A stretch of 64,000 nucleotides of DNA from Klugiella xanthotipulae (GTDB taxonomy: Bacteria > Actinomycetota > Actinomycetes > Actinomycetales > Microbacteriaceae): positions 186,001-250,000 of the forward strand of contig NZ_VFPN01000001.1 in assembly GCF_006716695.1 (NCBI RefSeq), in the 5' to 3' direction. The notes below the pieces were generated by a model. It was not told the origin of the DNA. It searched no databases and was given only the letters and a program-made list of their open reading frames with translations. Each line of letters opens with the position of its first letter. Position 1 is the stretch's first letter. Below, one piece after another: positions 44,578 to 53,653 of the stretch. The position numbers and the translations under genes are program-made.

Positions 44578-45168
44578 CTAGCCCAGCATCTCGACCACAA
44601 CAGGCGCAATTGCCCGGAATGCGCGCGAGCGGTGCGAGAGCGCGTTCTTCTGCTCGGGGGTGAGTGCGCCGGCCGAGCCGGGGGCATCGTCCGGCGCAAA
44701 AATCGGATCGTAGCCAAAACCACCGTCGCCGTCGATGGCGCGCAGCACCCGCCCCGGCCAGATCCCCACCTCGGCGTGCTCACGGCCGTCCGGCAGCACC
44801 AACGCCGCGGCGCACACAAATTGTGCGGCGCGGTGCGGGTCAGCCACATCGCTCAGCTGCCACAACAGCAGGTCCAGGTTGGCCCGGTCATCCCGAGCGG
44901 GCCCACCCCATCGCGCCGAAAAAATACCGGGCGAGCCACCCAGAATGTCCACACTAATACCCGAATCGTCGGCCAGCGCGGGCAGCCCCGTGTGAGCGGC
45001 CGCGGCACGAGCCTTGATGAGCGCGTTCTCGGCAAACGTGAGACCGTCCTCGACGGGTTCGGGGCCGTCATACCCGATCAGCTCGACCCCGCCAAGCCCG
45101 GGGGCCATGATGCTGCGCAGCTCGCCCAGCTTGTGGGCGTTGTGACTCGCCAAAACAACCTGCGTCAT
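44578..45168 (-). CDS. rdgB: Non-canonical purine NTP pyrophosphatase (RdgB/HAM1)
   Basis: This 196-residue enzyme hydrolyses ITP, dITP and XTP to the monophosphates, keeping them out of nucleic acids. It begins [15 protein letters not shown], with [30 protein letters not shown] and GFGYDPIF, then [10 protein letters not shown], all conserved. The ATG overlaps the rph stop by 4 bases, the order rph-rdgB seen in many actinobacteria. Confidence 0.95.
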   Translation of the reverse strand: MTQVVLASHNAHKLGELRSIMAPGLGGVELIGYDGPEPVEDGLTFAENALIKARAAAAHTGLPALADDSGISVDILGGSPGIFSARWGGPARDDRANLDLLLWQLSDVADPHRAAQFVCAAALVLPDGREHAEVGIWPGRVLRAIDGDGGFGYDPIFAPDDAPGSAGALTPEQKNALSHRSRAFRAIAPVVVEMLG

Positions 45169-45920
45169 CGCGACTCCGACTCGGCCGTGTTCGCCAGCGC
45201 GGCACGCTGAAACTCGGTCAGGTCTACGGCCCCGGCCAGTGCCAGGTCAAGGAGGTTGTTGAGTTCGTTGCGATCAAACGGGGCCCCTTCGGCAGTGCCC
45301 TGCACCTCGACAAACAGGCCGCGGCCCGTCACAACCACGTTCATATCGGTCTCCGCACGGGAATCCTCGCGGTATTCCAGATCGAGGCGGGGCTCCCCAT
45401 CCACAATTCCCACCGAAACGGCGGCGACGCTGTCAATCAGCGGCGTAGCCTTCTTAGCGATAAAGCCGTGGGTACGACCCCACTCAATCGCATCAACCAG
45501 GGCCACGTAGGCCCCGGTGATCGCGGCGGTGCGGGTGCCGCCATCGGCCTGCAACACGTCACAGTCGATCACGAGGGTGTTCTCACCCAGTGCCTTCATA
45601 TCAACAACCGCACGCAGGCTGCGGCCAATCAATCGTGAAATCTCGTGGGTGCGCCCACCCACCTTGCCCTTGATCGACTCGCGAGCCATCCGGTCGTTGG
45701 TGGAACGCGGCAACATGGCGTACTCGGCCGTAACCCAGCCCTTGCCCTGGCCCATCATCCATCGGGGCACCCCATTGGTGAAGGATGCGGTACAGAGCAC
45801 CCGCGTGCGGCCACACGAAATCAGTGCCGAGCCCTCGGCCTGATCGCTCCACCCCCGCTCAATCGTCACGGGGCGCAGCTGGTTGGCGGTTCGCCCATCG
45901 GGGCGCAGTGTATCGGTCAT
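45165..45920 (-). CDS. rph: Ribonuclease PH
   Basis: This 251-residue phosphorolytic exoribonuclease trims the 3' ends of tRNA precursors. It starts [13 protein letters not shown] and shows [32 protein letters not shown]-type [12 protein letters not shown], and [20 protein letters not shown], the catalytic core. ATG 45920 has a weak GAGAGA site, with a TACACT box about 25 bases further upstream; the longer frame to 46196 lies inside murI. It is followed by the coupled rdgB gene. Confidence 0.95.
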   Translation of the reverse strand: MTDTLRPDGRTANQLRPVTIERGWSDQAEGSALISCGRTRVLCTASFTNGVPRWMMGQGKGWVTAEYAMLPRSTNDRMARESIKGKVGGRTHEISRLIGRSLRAVVDMKALGENTLVIDCDVLQADGGTRTAAITGAYVALVDAIEWGRTHGFIAKKATPLIDSVAAVSVGIVDGEPRLDLEYREDSRAETDMNVVVTGRGLFVEVQGTAEGAPFDRNELNNLLDLALAGAVDLTEFQRAALANTAESESR

Positions 45921-45975
45921 CAGAACAGTCTCTCTCGTGGATAGTGTACGAATTACGGGGAACGGACGGGATGGG

Positions 45976-46803
45976 CTACGGCTCACGGGACAGGGAAGAA
46001 TGCGCACCGGTCTGCACCAGGTCAACCCCCGGGATATCCGCACCCAACAGGCGACGGGCGAGGGGCAGGAAGGCGTCGGCGGTGTCCCCCGTGGACTCGT
46101 AGCGGTATGTGGGTGGCGCACCGTCGGCGCGCAGCAGATCCTGCTCGACGAGTACCCGGTACACGTCGTTGGCCGTCTCGATATCGCTCGACACAAGCGC
46201 CACCCCCGGGCCCATCACGCGGCTAATCGCGCCGCGGAGAAAGGGGTAGTGGGTGCAGCCCAGCACGAGCGTATCAATATCCTGCTCGCGCAGCTCGTCC
46301 AGGTAGCCCCGAGCCACCTCGTCCAGCTCAGCGCCCGAGGTGACCCCGGCCTCCACGAACTCCACAAAGCGCGGGCAGGCCCGGGTCAACAGGGTGATGT
46401 CGCTACGGATACTGAACAGATCATCATAGGCCCGCGAATTAATCGTGCCCACCGTACCGATCAGACCCACCCGGCGGTTACGCGTGATCGCGACCGCGCT
46501 ACGCACCGCAGGTTGGATGACCTCCAGAACGGGTACGTCGTACCGCTCATGCGCATCCCGCAGCATCGCGGCCGAGGCCGTATTGCACGCGATCACGAGC
46601 ATCTTCACCCCCTGCTCAACCAGGTCATCCAGAACCGCGAGGGCGTACCCGCGCACATCGGCGATGGGTTTGGGCCCGTACGGGGAATGCGCGGTATCCC
46701 CCACATAGATGATGGATTCCTGGGGCAGCTGGTCTCGCACGGCGCGGGCCACCGTGAGGCCGCCGACTCCCGAGTCAAAAATCCCAATCGGCAAGTTATT
46801 CAC
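45976..46803 (-). CDS. murI: Glutamate racemase
   Basis: This 275-residue enzyme makes D-glutamate for peptidoglycan. It begins [13 protein letters not shown] and contains the two catalytic Cys residues in IACNTAS and LGCTHYPFL, with GDTAHSPYG. The GTG at 46803 has no ribosome site but has a TAGGCT box 7 bases upstream. It is divergent from pncB, and 55 bases upstream of rph in the same direction, so murI-rph-rdgB may be one operon. Confidence 0.95.
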   Translation of the reverse strand: MNNLPIGIFDSGVGGLTVARAVRDQLPQESIIYVGDTAHSPYGPKPIADVRGYALAVLDDLVEQGVKMLVIACNTASAAMLRDAHERYDVPVLEVIQPAVRSAVAITRNRRVGLIGTVGTINSRAYDDLFSIRSDITLLTRACPRFVEFVEAGVTSGAELDEVARGYLDELREQDIDTLVLGCTHYPFLRGAISRVMGPGVALVSSDIETANDVYRVLVEQDLLRADGAPPTYRYESTGDTADAFLPLARRLLGADIPGVDLVQTGAHSSLSREP

Positions 46804-46816
46804 GAGGGACAGCCTA
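46804..46816 (-). promoter_or_regulatory. Leaderless promoter of murI
   Basis: On the minus strand TAGGCT (46816-46811) lies 7 bases before GTG 46803. Confidence 0.5.
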
Positions 46817-46857
46817 CCCGCTGCGTTTCCCGGGCCGGGTTTCCCGAGGCCAACCGG

Positions 46858-46869
46858 TACACTTGCGCC
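46858..46869 (+). promoter_or_regulatory. Leaderless promoter of pncB
   Basis: TACACT (46858-46863) lies 6 bases before GTG 46870. With the murI promoter this forms a compact divergent pair in 66 bases. Confidence 0.5.
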
Positions 46870-48165
46870 GTGATCGCTTCTTCAGCACTGCTCACCGACC
46901 GCTACGAACTCACCATGGTGGATGCCGCCCTCACGGCCGGTACCGCCCACCGTCGCTGCGTTTTTGAGGTCTTTACCCGCCGCCTCTCCGGCGCACGACG
47001 CTACGGCGTTGTCGCCGGAACGGGCCGCCTCCTCGACCTCGTGGAGCGGTTCCGCTTCGATGATGCGGAACTCACCTGGCTGCGCGACAACAGCGTGGTG
47101 AGTGGGCACACCCTCGACTGGCTGGCCAACTACCGTTTCACGGGCACCATCTCCGGTTACCCGGAGGGCGAGGTATTCTTCCCCGGCTCCCCCGTGCTCA
47201 CGGTCGAAGGCGGATTCGCCGAGTGCGTCCTCCTCGAAACGCTCGCCCTGAGCGTGCTGAACTACGACTCGGCAGTCGCCACAGCGGCCTCGCGGATGGT
47301 CAACGCCGCGGGCAACCGCCCCGTGACCGAGATGGGCTCGCGCCGCGCTGGCGAGCACTCGGCCGTCGCCGCCGCCCGCGCCGCCTACATCGCCGGGTTC
47401 GCCGCCACCTCCAACCTGGAGGCGGGTCGCCGCTGGGCCGTGCCCACGATGGGCACGGCCGCGCACGCGTTCACGCTCCTGCACGATAGCGAGGAGGAGG
47501 CCTTCCGCGCCCAAATCAACACGCTCGGCACCGACACCACTCTGCTGGTGGACACCTACGACATCCCGACGGCTGTCGAGACCGCCATCCGCGTGGCAGG
47601 ACCCGGCCTGGGGGCGGTACGCATAGACTCCGGCGACCTGCCCGTCGTGGTCGCCCAGGTGCGCGCCCAACTCGACTCGCTCGGGGCGCGGGACACCCGA
47701 ATCACCGTGACCAACGACCTGGATGAGCACGCCGTCGCGGCGCTCGCGGCCTCCCCCGTTGACTCCTACGGTGTGGGCACCTCGGTGGTGGTGGGCTCCG
47801 GCTCGCCCACCATGGGGATGGTGTACAAGCTCGTTGCGCACACCAATGACGCGGGAGAATGGATTTCGGTGGCAAAAAAATCCGTCGATAAGGCCTCCGT
47901 GGGGGGCCGCAAGCAGGCCTACCGCAGCCTGGATGCGTGGGGCACGGCCCGCAGTGAAATCGTTGCTCTCGATGCCCACCAGATGCCCGGCGAGCGGGCG
48001 CTGCTCGTTCCGCTTCTCGTTCAGGGTGAAATTGATGAGCAATTTCGCGGCGCGGCGGGGGTGCAACGGGCACGCGAGCAGCACGCGAGCAGCGTGGCAG
48101 AACTCCCCGCGGAGGCCATGCGGCTGACGCGCGGCGACCCGGTGCTGCCCACGGTATACCGCTAA
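46870..48165 (+). CDS. pncB: Nicotinate phosphoribosyltransferase
   Basis: This 431-residue enzyme salvages nicotinate to nicotinate mononucleotide in NAD synthesis. Conserved parts: [30 protein letters not shown] region (EMGSRRAGE), [24 protein letters not shown], and [24 protein letters not shown] 46870 gives the conserved opening; the long upstream frame runs antisense through murI. It is divergent from murI. Confidence 0.95.
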   Translation: MIASSALLTDRYELTMVDAALTAGTAHRRCVFEVFTRRLSGARRYGVVAGTGRLLDLVERFRFDDAELTWLRDNSVVSGHTLDWLANYRFTGTISGYPEGEVFFPGSPVLTVEGGFAECVLLETLALSVLNYDSAVATAASRMVNAAGNRPVTEMGSRRAGEHSAVAAARAAYIAGFAATSNLEAGRRWAVPTMGTAAHAFTLLHDSEEEAFRAQINTLGTDTTLLVDTYDIPTAVETAIRVAGPGLGAVRIDSGDLPVVVAQVRAQLDSLGARDTRITVTNDLDEHAVAALAASPVDSYGVGTSVVVGSGSPTMGMVYKLVAHTNDAGEWISVAKKSVDKASVGGRKQAYRSLDAWGTARSEIVALDAHQMPGERALLVPLLVQGEIDEQFRGAAGVQRAREQHASSVAELPAEAMRLTRGDPVLPTVYR

Positions 48166-48288
48166 CCCCTATCCGCTTCTCCGAGACCTCGGAACCGGCG
48201 CAGTCTCATCCCATTGGTACAGTACTGACTGGCGCTCGCCCTTATGGCGACCTCTGCACACACCGACACCTACGGAGAAAACACACTC

Positions 48289-48714
48289 ATGACGTTCACG
48301 ACGAAAACCATCAGCGCGCTCGCCATCACGGGCATCACCCTGAGCGCACTGGTTGGCTGCGCCTCCCAGTCCACGGCCGCCGCCTGCCTCTCCCTCGGTG
48401 CCGATCTGGCCCCGTTGCAGGCCGAACTCGCGGAGACGACAGCCGCGAGCACCAGTGACACTGACAAACTCGCCGACATGATGAGCAAGGTAGCCAAGAG
48501 CTACAGTGAAGCGGCCGGCAAGGTGAGTAACGAAGAGGTGCGCGCAGCCGCCAACGGACTCACCACCGCGATGGAGGATCTTGCCCAGGTCTACCGGGAT
48601 GCTGACGGCGAATTCATGAATATTGACTCCGAAAAAATTGGCACGGTTACCGAGGGCATGACCGAAGACCTCACGGCCCTGAGCGACCTCTGCGGCGCAG
48701 ACTTTATGCAGTAA
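48289..48714 (+). CDS. Small lipoprotein of unknown function
   Basis: This 141-residue protein has a lipoprotein signal with lipobox LVGC (about 18-21) and a mature part rich in Ala, Glu and Asp forming predicted helices (KLADMMSKVAKSYSEAAGKV). Two further Cys residues (near ACLSL and DLCGAD) may pair. ATG 48289 has GGAG 12 bases upstream, somewhat far; a TACAGT box lies near 48216. It is monocistronic and ends at a strong hairpin. No function is suggested. Confidence 0.75.
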   Translation: MTFTTKTISALAITGITLSALVGCASQSTAAACLSLGADLAPLQAELAETTAASTSDTDKLADMMSKVAKSYSEAAGKVSNEEVRAAANGLTTAMEDLAQVYRDADGEFMNIDSEKIGTVTEGMTEDLTALSDLCGADFMQ

Positions 48715-48736
48715 GAGCACCTCTCTCGGCACTCCT

Positions 48737-48772
48737 CGTGAGGTCCCCGCACGCTGGTGCGGGGACCTCACG
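48737..48772. terminator. Strong bidirectional hairpin between convergent genes
   Basis: A perfect 16-bp stem (left arm starting CGTGAGGTCCCC) with a GCTG loop separates the lipoprotein gene from the convergent RnfD-like fusion gene. There is no long T run, but its stability and position fit a shared terminator. Confidence 0.65.
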
Positions 48773-48784
48773 ATCGTTAACGGG

Positions 48785-50317
48785 TTAGTAGCCCAGAAAC
48801 GCGTCGGTGTGTATGTGTCGAACGCCCCGGGCTCGGAGACTTACCCGCAGATCGGCGACCATCGCAGGCGGACCGGAGAGGTAAGCCCGCCGAGCGGCCA
48901 GGCCAGGGACGGTTTCCGCCAACAAATCGCCGGTGACCCGCCCGGGGCCGCCGTAGGTCCACCCGGCAGGCAGCGGCTGGGGGCTCTCCGGGCCGTAGGC
49001 GATCACGGGAACGCCGCACTCGACCAGTTCATTGGCGTAGGCGAACTCCCGCGCGCTACGCGCGCTGTAGACGAGCACCACATCGCGGCGCAGGCCGCGG
49101 ACCGCGTCCGCCCGCAGCTGGCTGACGCACGGGGTGATACCGATGCCACCCGCGACCAGAAGCACGGGCACAGTGGTGTCGCGCGGCAACACATAATCGC
49201 CCCACACGCCCGTGGCCGAGAGGGTCGTGCCCGGGGTGAGGTCGCGCAGGGCCGCCTTCGCGCTGCTCGGGCGATCAGGGATACTCATGGCCACCGTCAC
49301 CAACCGAGGACGTCGAACCGGGGCAGCAGCCGGGGCAACGTCCGGGGCTGAGGTGAAGCTCACAATGCGGCGCGTACCCCGGGCATCCGGCCGACGGTGC
49401 GGAACCGTCAACTCCAGATACTGACCAGGCACATACCCCAGCGGACGGGTCGGCCGGAAAACAAACTCGGTTACCGAGGGGCTGAGCGCTCGGCTCCCCT
49501 CGTAGGTGAGGCGAATGCCAACCCGACCCACCCACACCGCAGCGGCCAGGTTAACCAGCACGAGCATCAACTCGGGGCTGTTGTAGAGCGGTCCCAGATG
49601 AAACGGTACGGCCACGAGGATGCCGCCGACGGCTGCGAGCACAATCTCCTGGTATCGACGGGCGGGCAGGGTCAACGGCTCGCTCAACATAAACCCGGCC
49701 ACAAAGAGGTAGGGGTAGCTCATCAGCACGGTACTCACGGCGGCCCCCACGTTGACCCCAGCAACAATCTGCACCGCCGAGCCCGTGGTCACCGCAACCG
49801 CCACGAAGGTGAGGGCCAGCGGCAGACGGCGCGTGCGGTAGAGCACCAGGAAGGAGGCCACAACGACGTAGGGAAAAAGGTAGGGCGTGGCCAACCACCA
49901 CACGGCGGCGGTCAACTGGGTCAACCCGCCGATGAAGGCCGCCGCCGCAGCCGGGTTAAAGAGGTGTCGTCCGCGCCAGGCCAGGATGTACTTGGAGAGG
50001 CTCGCAACCACCCCCACGAGAGCTACGCGCCACAGCTGGTTGGGGTCTGCGCTAGGCCAGAAGAGGAAGAAGATGAGCATCCCGGTAATGGCCGCGGACT
50101 CCCACTGGGCGGTGGCCCGGAAGATCCGGGCGAGCACAGCGCTGGACAGCACCGTGGCCGTGACTGCAACGGCGGCGGAAAGCGCGAGGTCGATGGGGGT
50201 ATAGAGAAGCAGGCCGAGAAACGAGTACCCAAAACTCACCACCCAGAGAGCGAGCAGCAGCACGAGCACCACCCGGTACATGCTCAGGCGACCGAGCAGG
50301 CTAGCGAGCTGGCGCAC
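48785..50317 (-). CDS. RnfD/NqrB-like membrane domain fused to a ferredoxin-NADP reductase domain
   Basis: This 510-residue protein has about nine helices resembling RnfD/NqrB (KYILAWRGRHLFNPAAAAAF, FVAGFMLSEPLTLP), then a flavin-reductase module: YVPGQYLELTVPH, RIVSFTSAP (FAD), VLLVAGGIGITPCVSQ (NAD(P)), and YLSGPPAMV at the end. It should move electrons from NAD(P)H through flavin to the membrane and on to the FMN-lipoprotein encoded upstream. GTG 50317 has GGGAGG at good distance and overlaps the apbE stop; the longer frame runs back through apbE. This fusion replaces a multi-subunit complex. Confidence 0.88.
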   Translation of the reverse strand: MRQLASLLGRLSMYRVVLVLLLALWVVSFGYSFLGLLLYTPIDLALSAAVAVTATVLSSAVLARIFRATAQWESAAITGMLIFFLFWPSADPNQLWRVALVGVVASLSKYILAWRGRHLFNPAAAAAFIGGLTQLTAAVWWLATPYLFPYVVVASFLVLYRTRRLPLALTFVAVAVTTGSAVQIVAGVNVGAAVSTVLMSYPYLFVAGFMLSEPLTLPARRYQEIVLAAVGGILVAVPFHLGPLYNSPELMLVLVNLAAAVWVGRVGIRLTYEGSRALSPSVTEFVFRPTRPLGYVPGQYLELTVPHRRPDARGTRRIVSFTSAPDVAPAAAPVRRPRLVTVAMSIPDRPSSAKAALRDLTPGTTLSATGVWGDYVLPRDTTVPVLLVAGGIGITPCVSQLRADAVRGLRRDVVLVYSARSAREFAYANELVECGVPVIAYGPESPQPLPAGWTYGGPGRVTGDLLAETVPGLAARRAYLSGPPAMVADLRVSLRARGVRHIHTDAFLGY

Positions 50318-51170
50318 TCCGAAACACCTCCCCGGGGAGGGTGGGCGAAAGCTCCACGCGGCCATCGGTGAACATCCGCACGTAGTCACACGCGAACTCG
50401 GCGGCCAGTGTCTCTCCCGGCACGCTAAACAGCGCGGTCGCGAGGCCGTCGGCCACGGCCGGGTCGGCGGCGAGAACCCAGGTGGCGGCGACGGTGGTCA
50501 CGGGAAGACCGGTGCGGGCATCCAATATGTGGTGGAGTCCGTCGCCCCACGCGCGGCGATTGGTGGCGGAGGCGCACAGCGCGCCGTCACCCAGCTCAAC
50601 AACACCAATGGCCTGACCCGGCTGGAAGGGGTGTTCCAGCCCCACCCGCAGGCTCGTCCCGCGGTTCGCGAGGTCGCCGCTCGCGTCCACGGTGTAGTCG
50701 GTGTGCCCGGCCGCATCAAGCGCGCGAGCGAGGAGGCCCGCAAGACAGCCCTTCCCGGCAGCCCCGATATCAAGGACGACGGGGGCATCCGCCGCAAGGG
50801 TGGTGCCCGACCAGCGCACCGAGGAATCCCAGGGGCGCGGGGCGGGTGCACCGCTCAGCGGCGTGAGCCGGTAGCCGGGGCCGTACCCCCAGTGTTCGAG
50901 GGCAGCCCCCACGATGGGGCTCAACGCCCCCTCGGTCAGGCGGTACAACGCACGATACAGTTCTGCGAGGGCAGCGGACTCCGGCGGCAGCGTCACCTCA
51001 CCGGGTGCGTTGCGCAGGCGTGAGACTGTGCTGTCGCTGCGGAACCGGGACCAGGCCGCATCAAAGTCCCCGGCGATTCGCCGGATGGCGCCCCTCTCGG
51101 CCCCGGACAGCGGCAGTGGAGTGTCCACCTGCCACGGTGCCCCGATGGCGTCGAAGGCGAAGCTAGGCAC
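50301..51170 (-). CDS. apbE: FAD:protein FMN transferase
   Basis: This 289-residue ApbE has the canonical features: VLDIGAAGKGCLAG, TVDASGDLANRG, WGDGLHHILDARTG (His/Asp loop) and DGLATALFSVPG for Mg and FAD. It should attach FMN to the lipoprotein encoded just upstream, whose stop it overlaps by 8 bases, and perhaps to the fusion protein. It differs from the first ApbE in the window, which lacks the HHILD loop. No signal peptide is present. Confidence 0.93.
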   Translation of the reverse strand: MPSFAFDAIGAPWQVDTPLPLSGAERGAIRRIAGDFDAAWSRFRSDSTVSRLRNAPGEVTLPPESAALAELYRALYRLTEGALSPIVGAALEHWGYGPGYRLTPLSGAPAPRPWDSSVRWSGTTLAADAPVVLDIGAAGKGCLAGLLARALDAAGHTDYTVDASGDLANRGTSLRVGLEHPFQPGQAIGVVELGDGALCASATNRRAWGDGLHHILDARTGLPVTTVAATWVLAADPAVADGLATALFSVPGETLAAEFACDYVRMFTDGRVELSPTLPGEVFRSAPAR

Positions 51171-51648
51171 GGGCCTCCGACTTGATCGAGTCGAGCGCCT
51201 CGGTGAAACCGATGCTCGTCAGCGACGAGCCCGCAAGCTTGTCGATACTGATCTCATCCAGGTTTTTCCCCACCACGGCCCCCTCAAGTGCCGAGATGAA
51301 CTGTCCTTGGTACTGCTTCGAGCTGGGGTTGGTAGCATCGCTCGTAAGGGAGACCTCGGTGACGGTACCGCCAGCGAGAGTGACCTCCAGCGTGATGTTT
51401 TCCTGGCCCGCGGGGCTCTGGTAGCTACCCTCGGCCGTGTAGGTGCCGTCACTGTATTCGGTGCCCGCATCGCCCGCGAGGGTGTCGGTTGAGCCGTCGC
51501 CAGCACCGGAGGAGGAGGCATCTGTCGTGGGCTGCGGGGGCGTCGCCGCGCTGTCCTCAGCCTCGGCAGCGCAGCCCGCGAGAGCTCCAGCCAAGCTCAG
51601 GCTGGCGGCCAGGGCGAGGGTTGTGTGGGTGGTTCGTCGAGTCAGCAT
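51163..51648 (-). CDS. FMN-binding domain lipoprotein
   Basis: This 161-residue protein has a lipoprotein signal with lipobox LAGC, an Ala/Ser/Thr-rich linker (about 28-60), and an FMN-binding domain (YSDGTYTAEGSYQSPAGQ, then ITLEVTLAGGTVTEVSL). The usual SGAT is here AGSS (139-142), so FMN would be attached to Ser142 rather than Thr. ATG 51648 is preceded by GGAGAAGGA. It heads the operon with apbE and the reductase fusion, and is the expected external electron carrier. Confidence 0.88.
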   Translation of the reverse strand: MLTRRTTHTTLALAASLSLAGALAGCAAEAEDSAATPPQPTTDASSSGAGDGSTDTLAGDAGTEYSDGTYTAEGSYQSPAGQENITLEVTLAGGTVTEVSLTSDATNPSSKQYQGQFISALEGAVVGKNLDEISIDKLAGSSLTSIGFTEALDSIKSEARA

Positions 51649-51732
51649 GGGGCGTCCTTCTCCGGTGAAATCTGTTGTTCGTTCAAGCATCAGTGACCAG
51701 GCTATGTGCGGCCTGAGTAAGCCCGCAACACA

Positions 51733-52893
51733 CTATGACGTTATGGGTCCCAGGTAGGCATCCGCAAATGTGCCGTGCGCCGACTCGTCGTCAGAGGGGT
51801 GGAACAGTCCGGCGACCACGTCGCGGTAGAGCCGCGTCAATTCGGCGTCGTTGCGGTAGGAGCCACCACCGCTCACCCGGATGGCGGCATCTACCACGCG
51901 ACGCGCCGTCTCAGTGGCGCGAATTTTGGGTCCGACAAACAGCGGGAACCAGGCCGGACCGTGGTCAGCGAGGGCGTCAACATCACGCGCCGAGGCAAGG
52001 ATCTGCGGGCGCACCGCCGCCTGCTCAATCGCGGCCGAGGCGATGCGCCAGCGGATATTGGGGTCGTTGGCGTAGACCTCTCCCGTCTTCTTCGAGCGCC
52101 GCGTGGTAACGGTCTCGACCGCAAGCCGGAGGGCACGGTCACCGAGCCCGGCGTAGACCGAGGCGAGCAACAGCTCGAAGTTGGCAAAGATTGCAAACGG
52201 CAGCAGGTCGGCGCTCGGGCCAACGGGAAGGATACGGATGATGCGGTCGGCGGGAACAAAAACGTTGTCAAGTACGGTGCTGCGGCTCTGCGTGGCACGC
52301 ATCCCCAGTGGGTTCCAGTCGTCGGAAATCGTATACCCGGAGGTCTCCCGCGTGATAAAGCCGTACACAAGTTTCGGATTCTCCGGGTCGCTGTTGTCGC
52401 GACCAAAAATTCCCAACCGCGTCCAGGCGGGTGAGAGCGACGTGAATATTTTGGTACCCGTGAAGCGGTATCCGCCAGGGGTCGGCGTGGCGACCGTGTC
52501 GGAGTCGAAGAGCACCGAGTCGTTTCCGGCCTCGCTAATACCGAAAGCGAAGATCTCACCGGCCGCAGCCTCCGCCAGCAGCCAGTCGAGGGAGGTGTCA
52601 CCACGGTCGCTGAACGCCCGAGCTACCCCCGTCCACACGAGGTGCATATTGATACCGAGAGCCGTCGCGGGGGCGGCCGCGGCCAGCCGCATCTGAAGTT
52701 GCGCAACCTCTTCGAGTCCGAGATTGAGCCCGCCGAGTTTCTCGGGGGAAAACAGGCCAAGATAACCCACCTGGGCGAGCTCTTCGAGATCTTCGGTGAA
52801 AAACTCGTTGCGGGCATCGTACCCCGCCGCCCGGTGTCGGATACGCTCCAGAAGCTCGTCGGACAGAATGGTCTGCATCGTTGTTTCACTCAC
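51733..52893 (-). CDS. Acyl-CoA dehydrogenase family flavoprotein
   Basis: This 386-residue protein has the acyl-CoA dehydrogenase fold: LGLFSPEKLGG, INMHLVWTGVAR, FAFGISEAGND, FTGTKIFTS, and a C-terminal helical half ending RLYRDVVAGLFHPS. The catalytic Glu position is not clear, and the C-terminus resembles the DszC/flavin-dependent monooxygenase branch as much as true dehydrogenases. The substrate cannot be given. GTG 52893 has a TAGTGT box 7 bases upstream; ATG 52878 is an alternative; the frame further upstream runs through the peptidase gene. Confidence 0.82.
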   Translation of the reverse strand: MSETTMQTILSDELLERIRHRAAGYDARNEFFTEDLEELAQVGYLGLFSPEKLGGLNLGLEEVAQLQMRLAAAAPATALGINMHLVWTGVARAFSDRGDTSLDWLLAEAAAGEIFAFGISEAGNDSVLFDSDTVATPTPGGYRFTGTKIFTSLSPAWTRLGIFGRDNSDPENPKLVYGFITRETSGYTISDDWNPLGMRATQSRSTVLDNVFVPADRIIRILPVGPSADLLPFAIFANFELLLASVYAGLGDRALRLAVETVTTRRSKKTGEVYANDPNIRWRIASAAIEQAAVRPQILASARDVDALADHGPAWFPLFVGPKIRATETARRVVDAAIRVSGGGSYRNDAELTRLYRDVVAGLFHPSDDESAHGTFADAYLGPITS

Positions 52894-52906
52894 CCCATCA
52901 ACACTA
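52894..52906 (-). promoter_or_regulatory. Leaderless promoter of the acyl-CoA dehydrogenase-like gene
   Basis: On the minus strand TAGTGT (52906-52901) lies 7 bases before GTG 52893; it overlaps the stop region of the peptidase gene. Confidence 0.45.
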
Positions 52907-53449
52907 CGCCGGTGCGGTGTATGCCGGGGGCTGCATCCCCCACGCGAGCCCGGCCACGAGCCACAGGCCGGCGAGGAGGGCGGGGCCGAGCGGGATTCCG
53001 GCACCATCAGCTCCCCGACCACCCGGCTGCACCCGATCGCCACCCCCGGGCATCTGCCCGCAGCCAGCAGCAGCCAGCCGGCTCCCCAGCGCCCAGATGC
53101 CGCCCAGTACACAGCCGACCGCGAGCCCGGCCACCGCTGCACCCCAGGAGTGCAGGCCCAGCGCACAGGCGATCAGACCGGCCAGCTTAGCGTCACCCAT
53201 CCCGAGGCTGCCGAGGGCGGCGAGCACCCCCAGACCCAACAGGGCTACCGCTCCGGCGACCGCGGAGGAGAAGGGGAACGGGCCACCCAGTACGAGGGCG
53301 AGGAGCCACGAGGCGGCGGCTACCGGATAGCCGGGCAACACGAGCAGGTTGGGCAGTCGCCGCTCACGCAGATCGCTCATCGTGAGCGGAAGAGTCACGA
53401 CGGCGAGGTAGGCGTAGAGCGGCAGAGCGGCGAGGGTGAGCGGTGACAT
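52904..53449 (-). CDS. Prepilin peptidase (A24 family), orphan
   Basis: This 181-residue membrane peptidase has six hydrophobic segments and both catalytic Asp residues: SDLRERRLPN and GMGDAKLAG (GxGD). It lacks the N-terminal methyltransferase domain, like CpaA/TadV. Its substrates would be type IV/Tad prepilins, but no such genes are in the window. A Gly/Pro-rich insertion (GCGQMPGGGDRVQPGG) lies between the last helices. It is unrelated to the sortase pilus at 36-42 kb. Confidence 0.88.
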   Translation of the reverse strand: MSPLTLAALPLYAYLAVVTLPLTMSDLRERRLPNLLVLPGYPVAAASWLLALVLGGPFPFSSAVAGAVALLGLGVLAALGSLGMGDAKLAGLIACALGLHSWGAAVAGLAVGCVLGGIWALGSRLAAAGCGQMPGGGDRVQPGGRGADGAGIPLGPALLAGLWLVAGLAWGMQPPAYTAPA

Positions 53450-53615
53450 GCCCTCACGGTAGGGCGACGGCCAGCCCGGCGCACACGGTCATCCACAGGT
53501 TACCGCGATCTGCCCGCACGGTGTTCTCTGAGGGTCGCACCCGGCCCTGATGGTGAACGAAACACCTACCGCACTTGCGCACGGCTCATTCATCACCTAC
53601 TCTGCATTTACGTTT

Positions 53616-53638
53616 ACTTTGAAATACAAAGTACTTTC
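53616..53638 (+). promoter_or_regulatory. Palindromic operator before the membrane-protein/regulator pair
   Basis: ACTTTG-N5-CAAAGT (53616-53632) overlaps a second palindrome AAAGTACTTT (53629-53638), 16 bases before the gene start. The AT-rich symmetry and position suggest the site of the winged-helix regulator encoded by the second gene of this operon. Confidence 0.55.
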
Positions 53639-53653
53639 GAAAGCGGAACAATT

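Noticed and set aside
45883-46869. A 329-codon extension before pncB.
   Set aside because: It runs antisense through murI; the conserved protein begins at GTG 46870.
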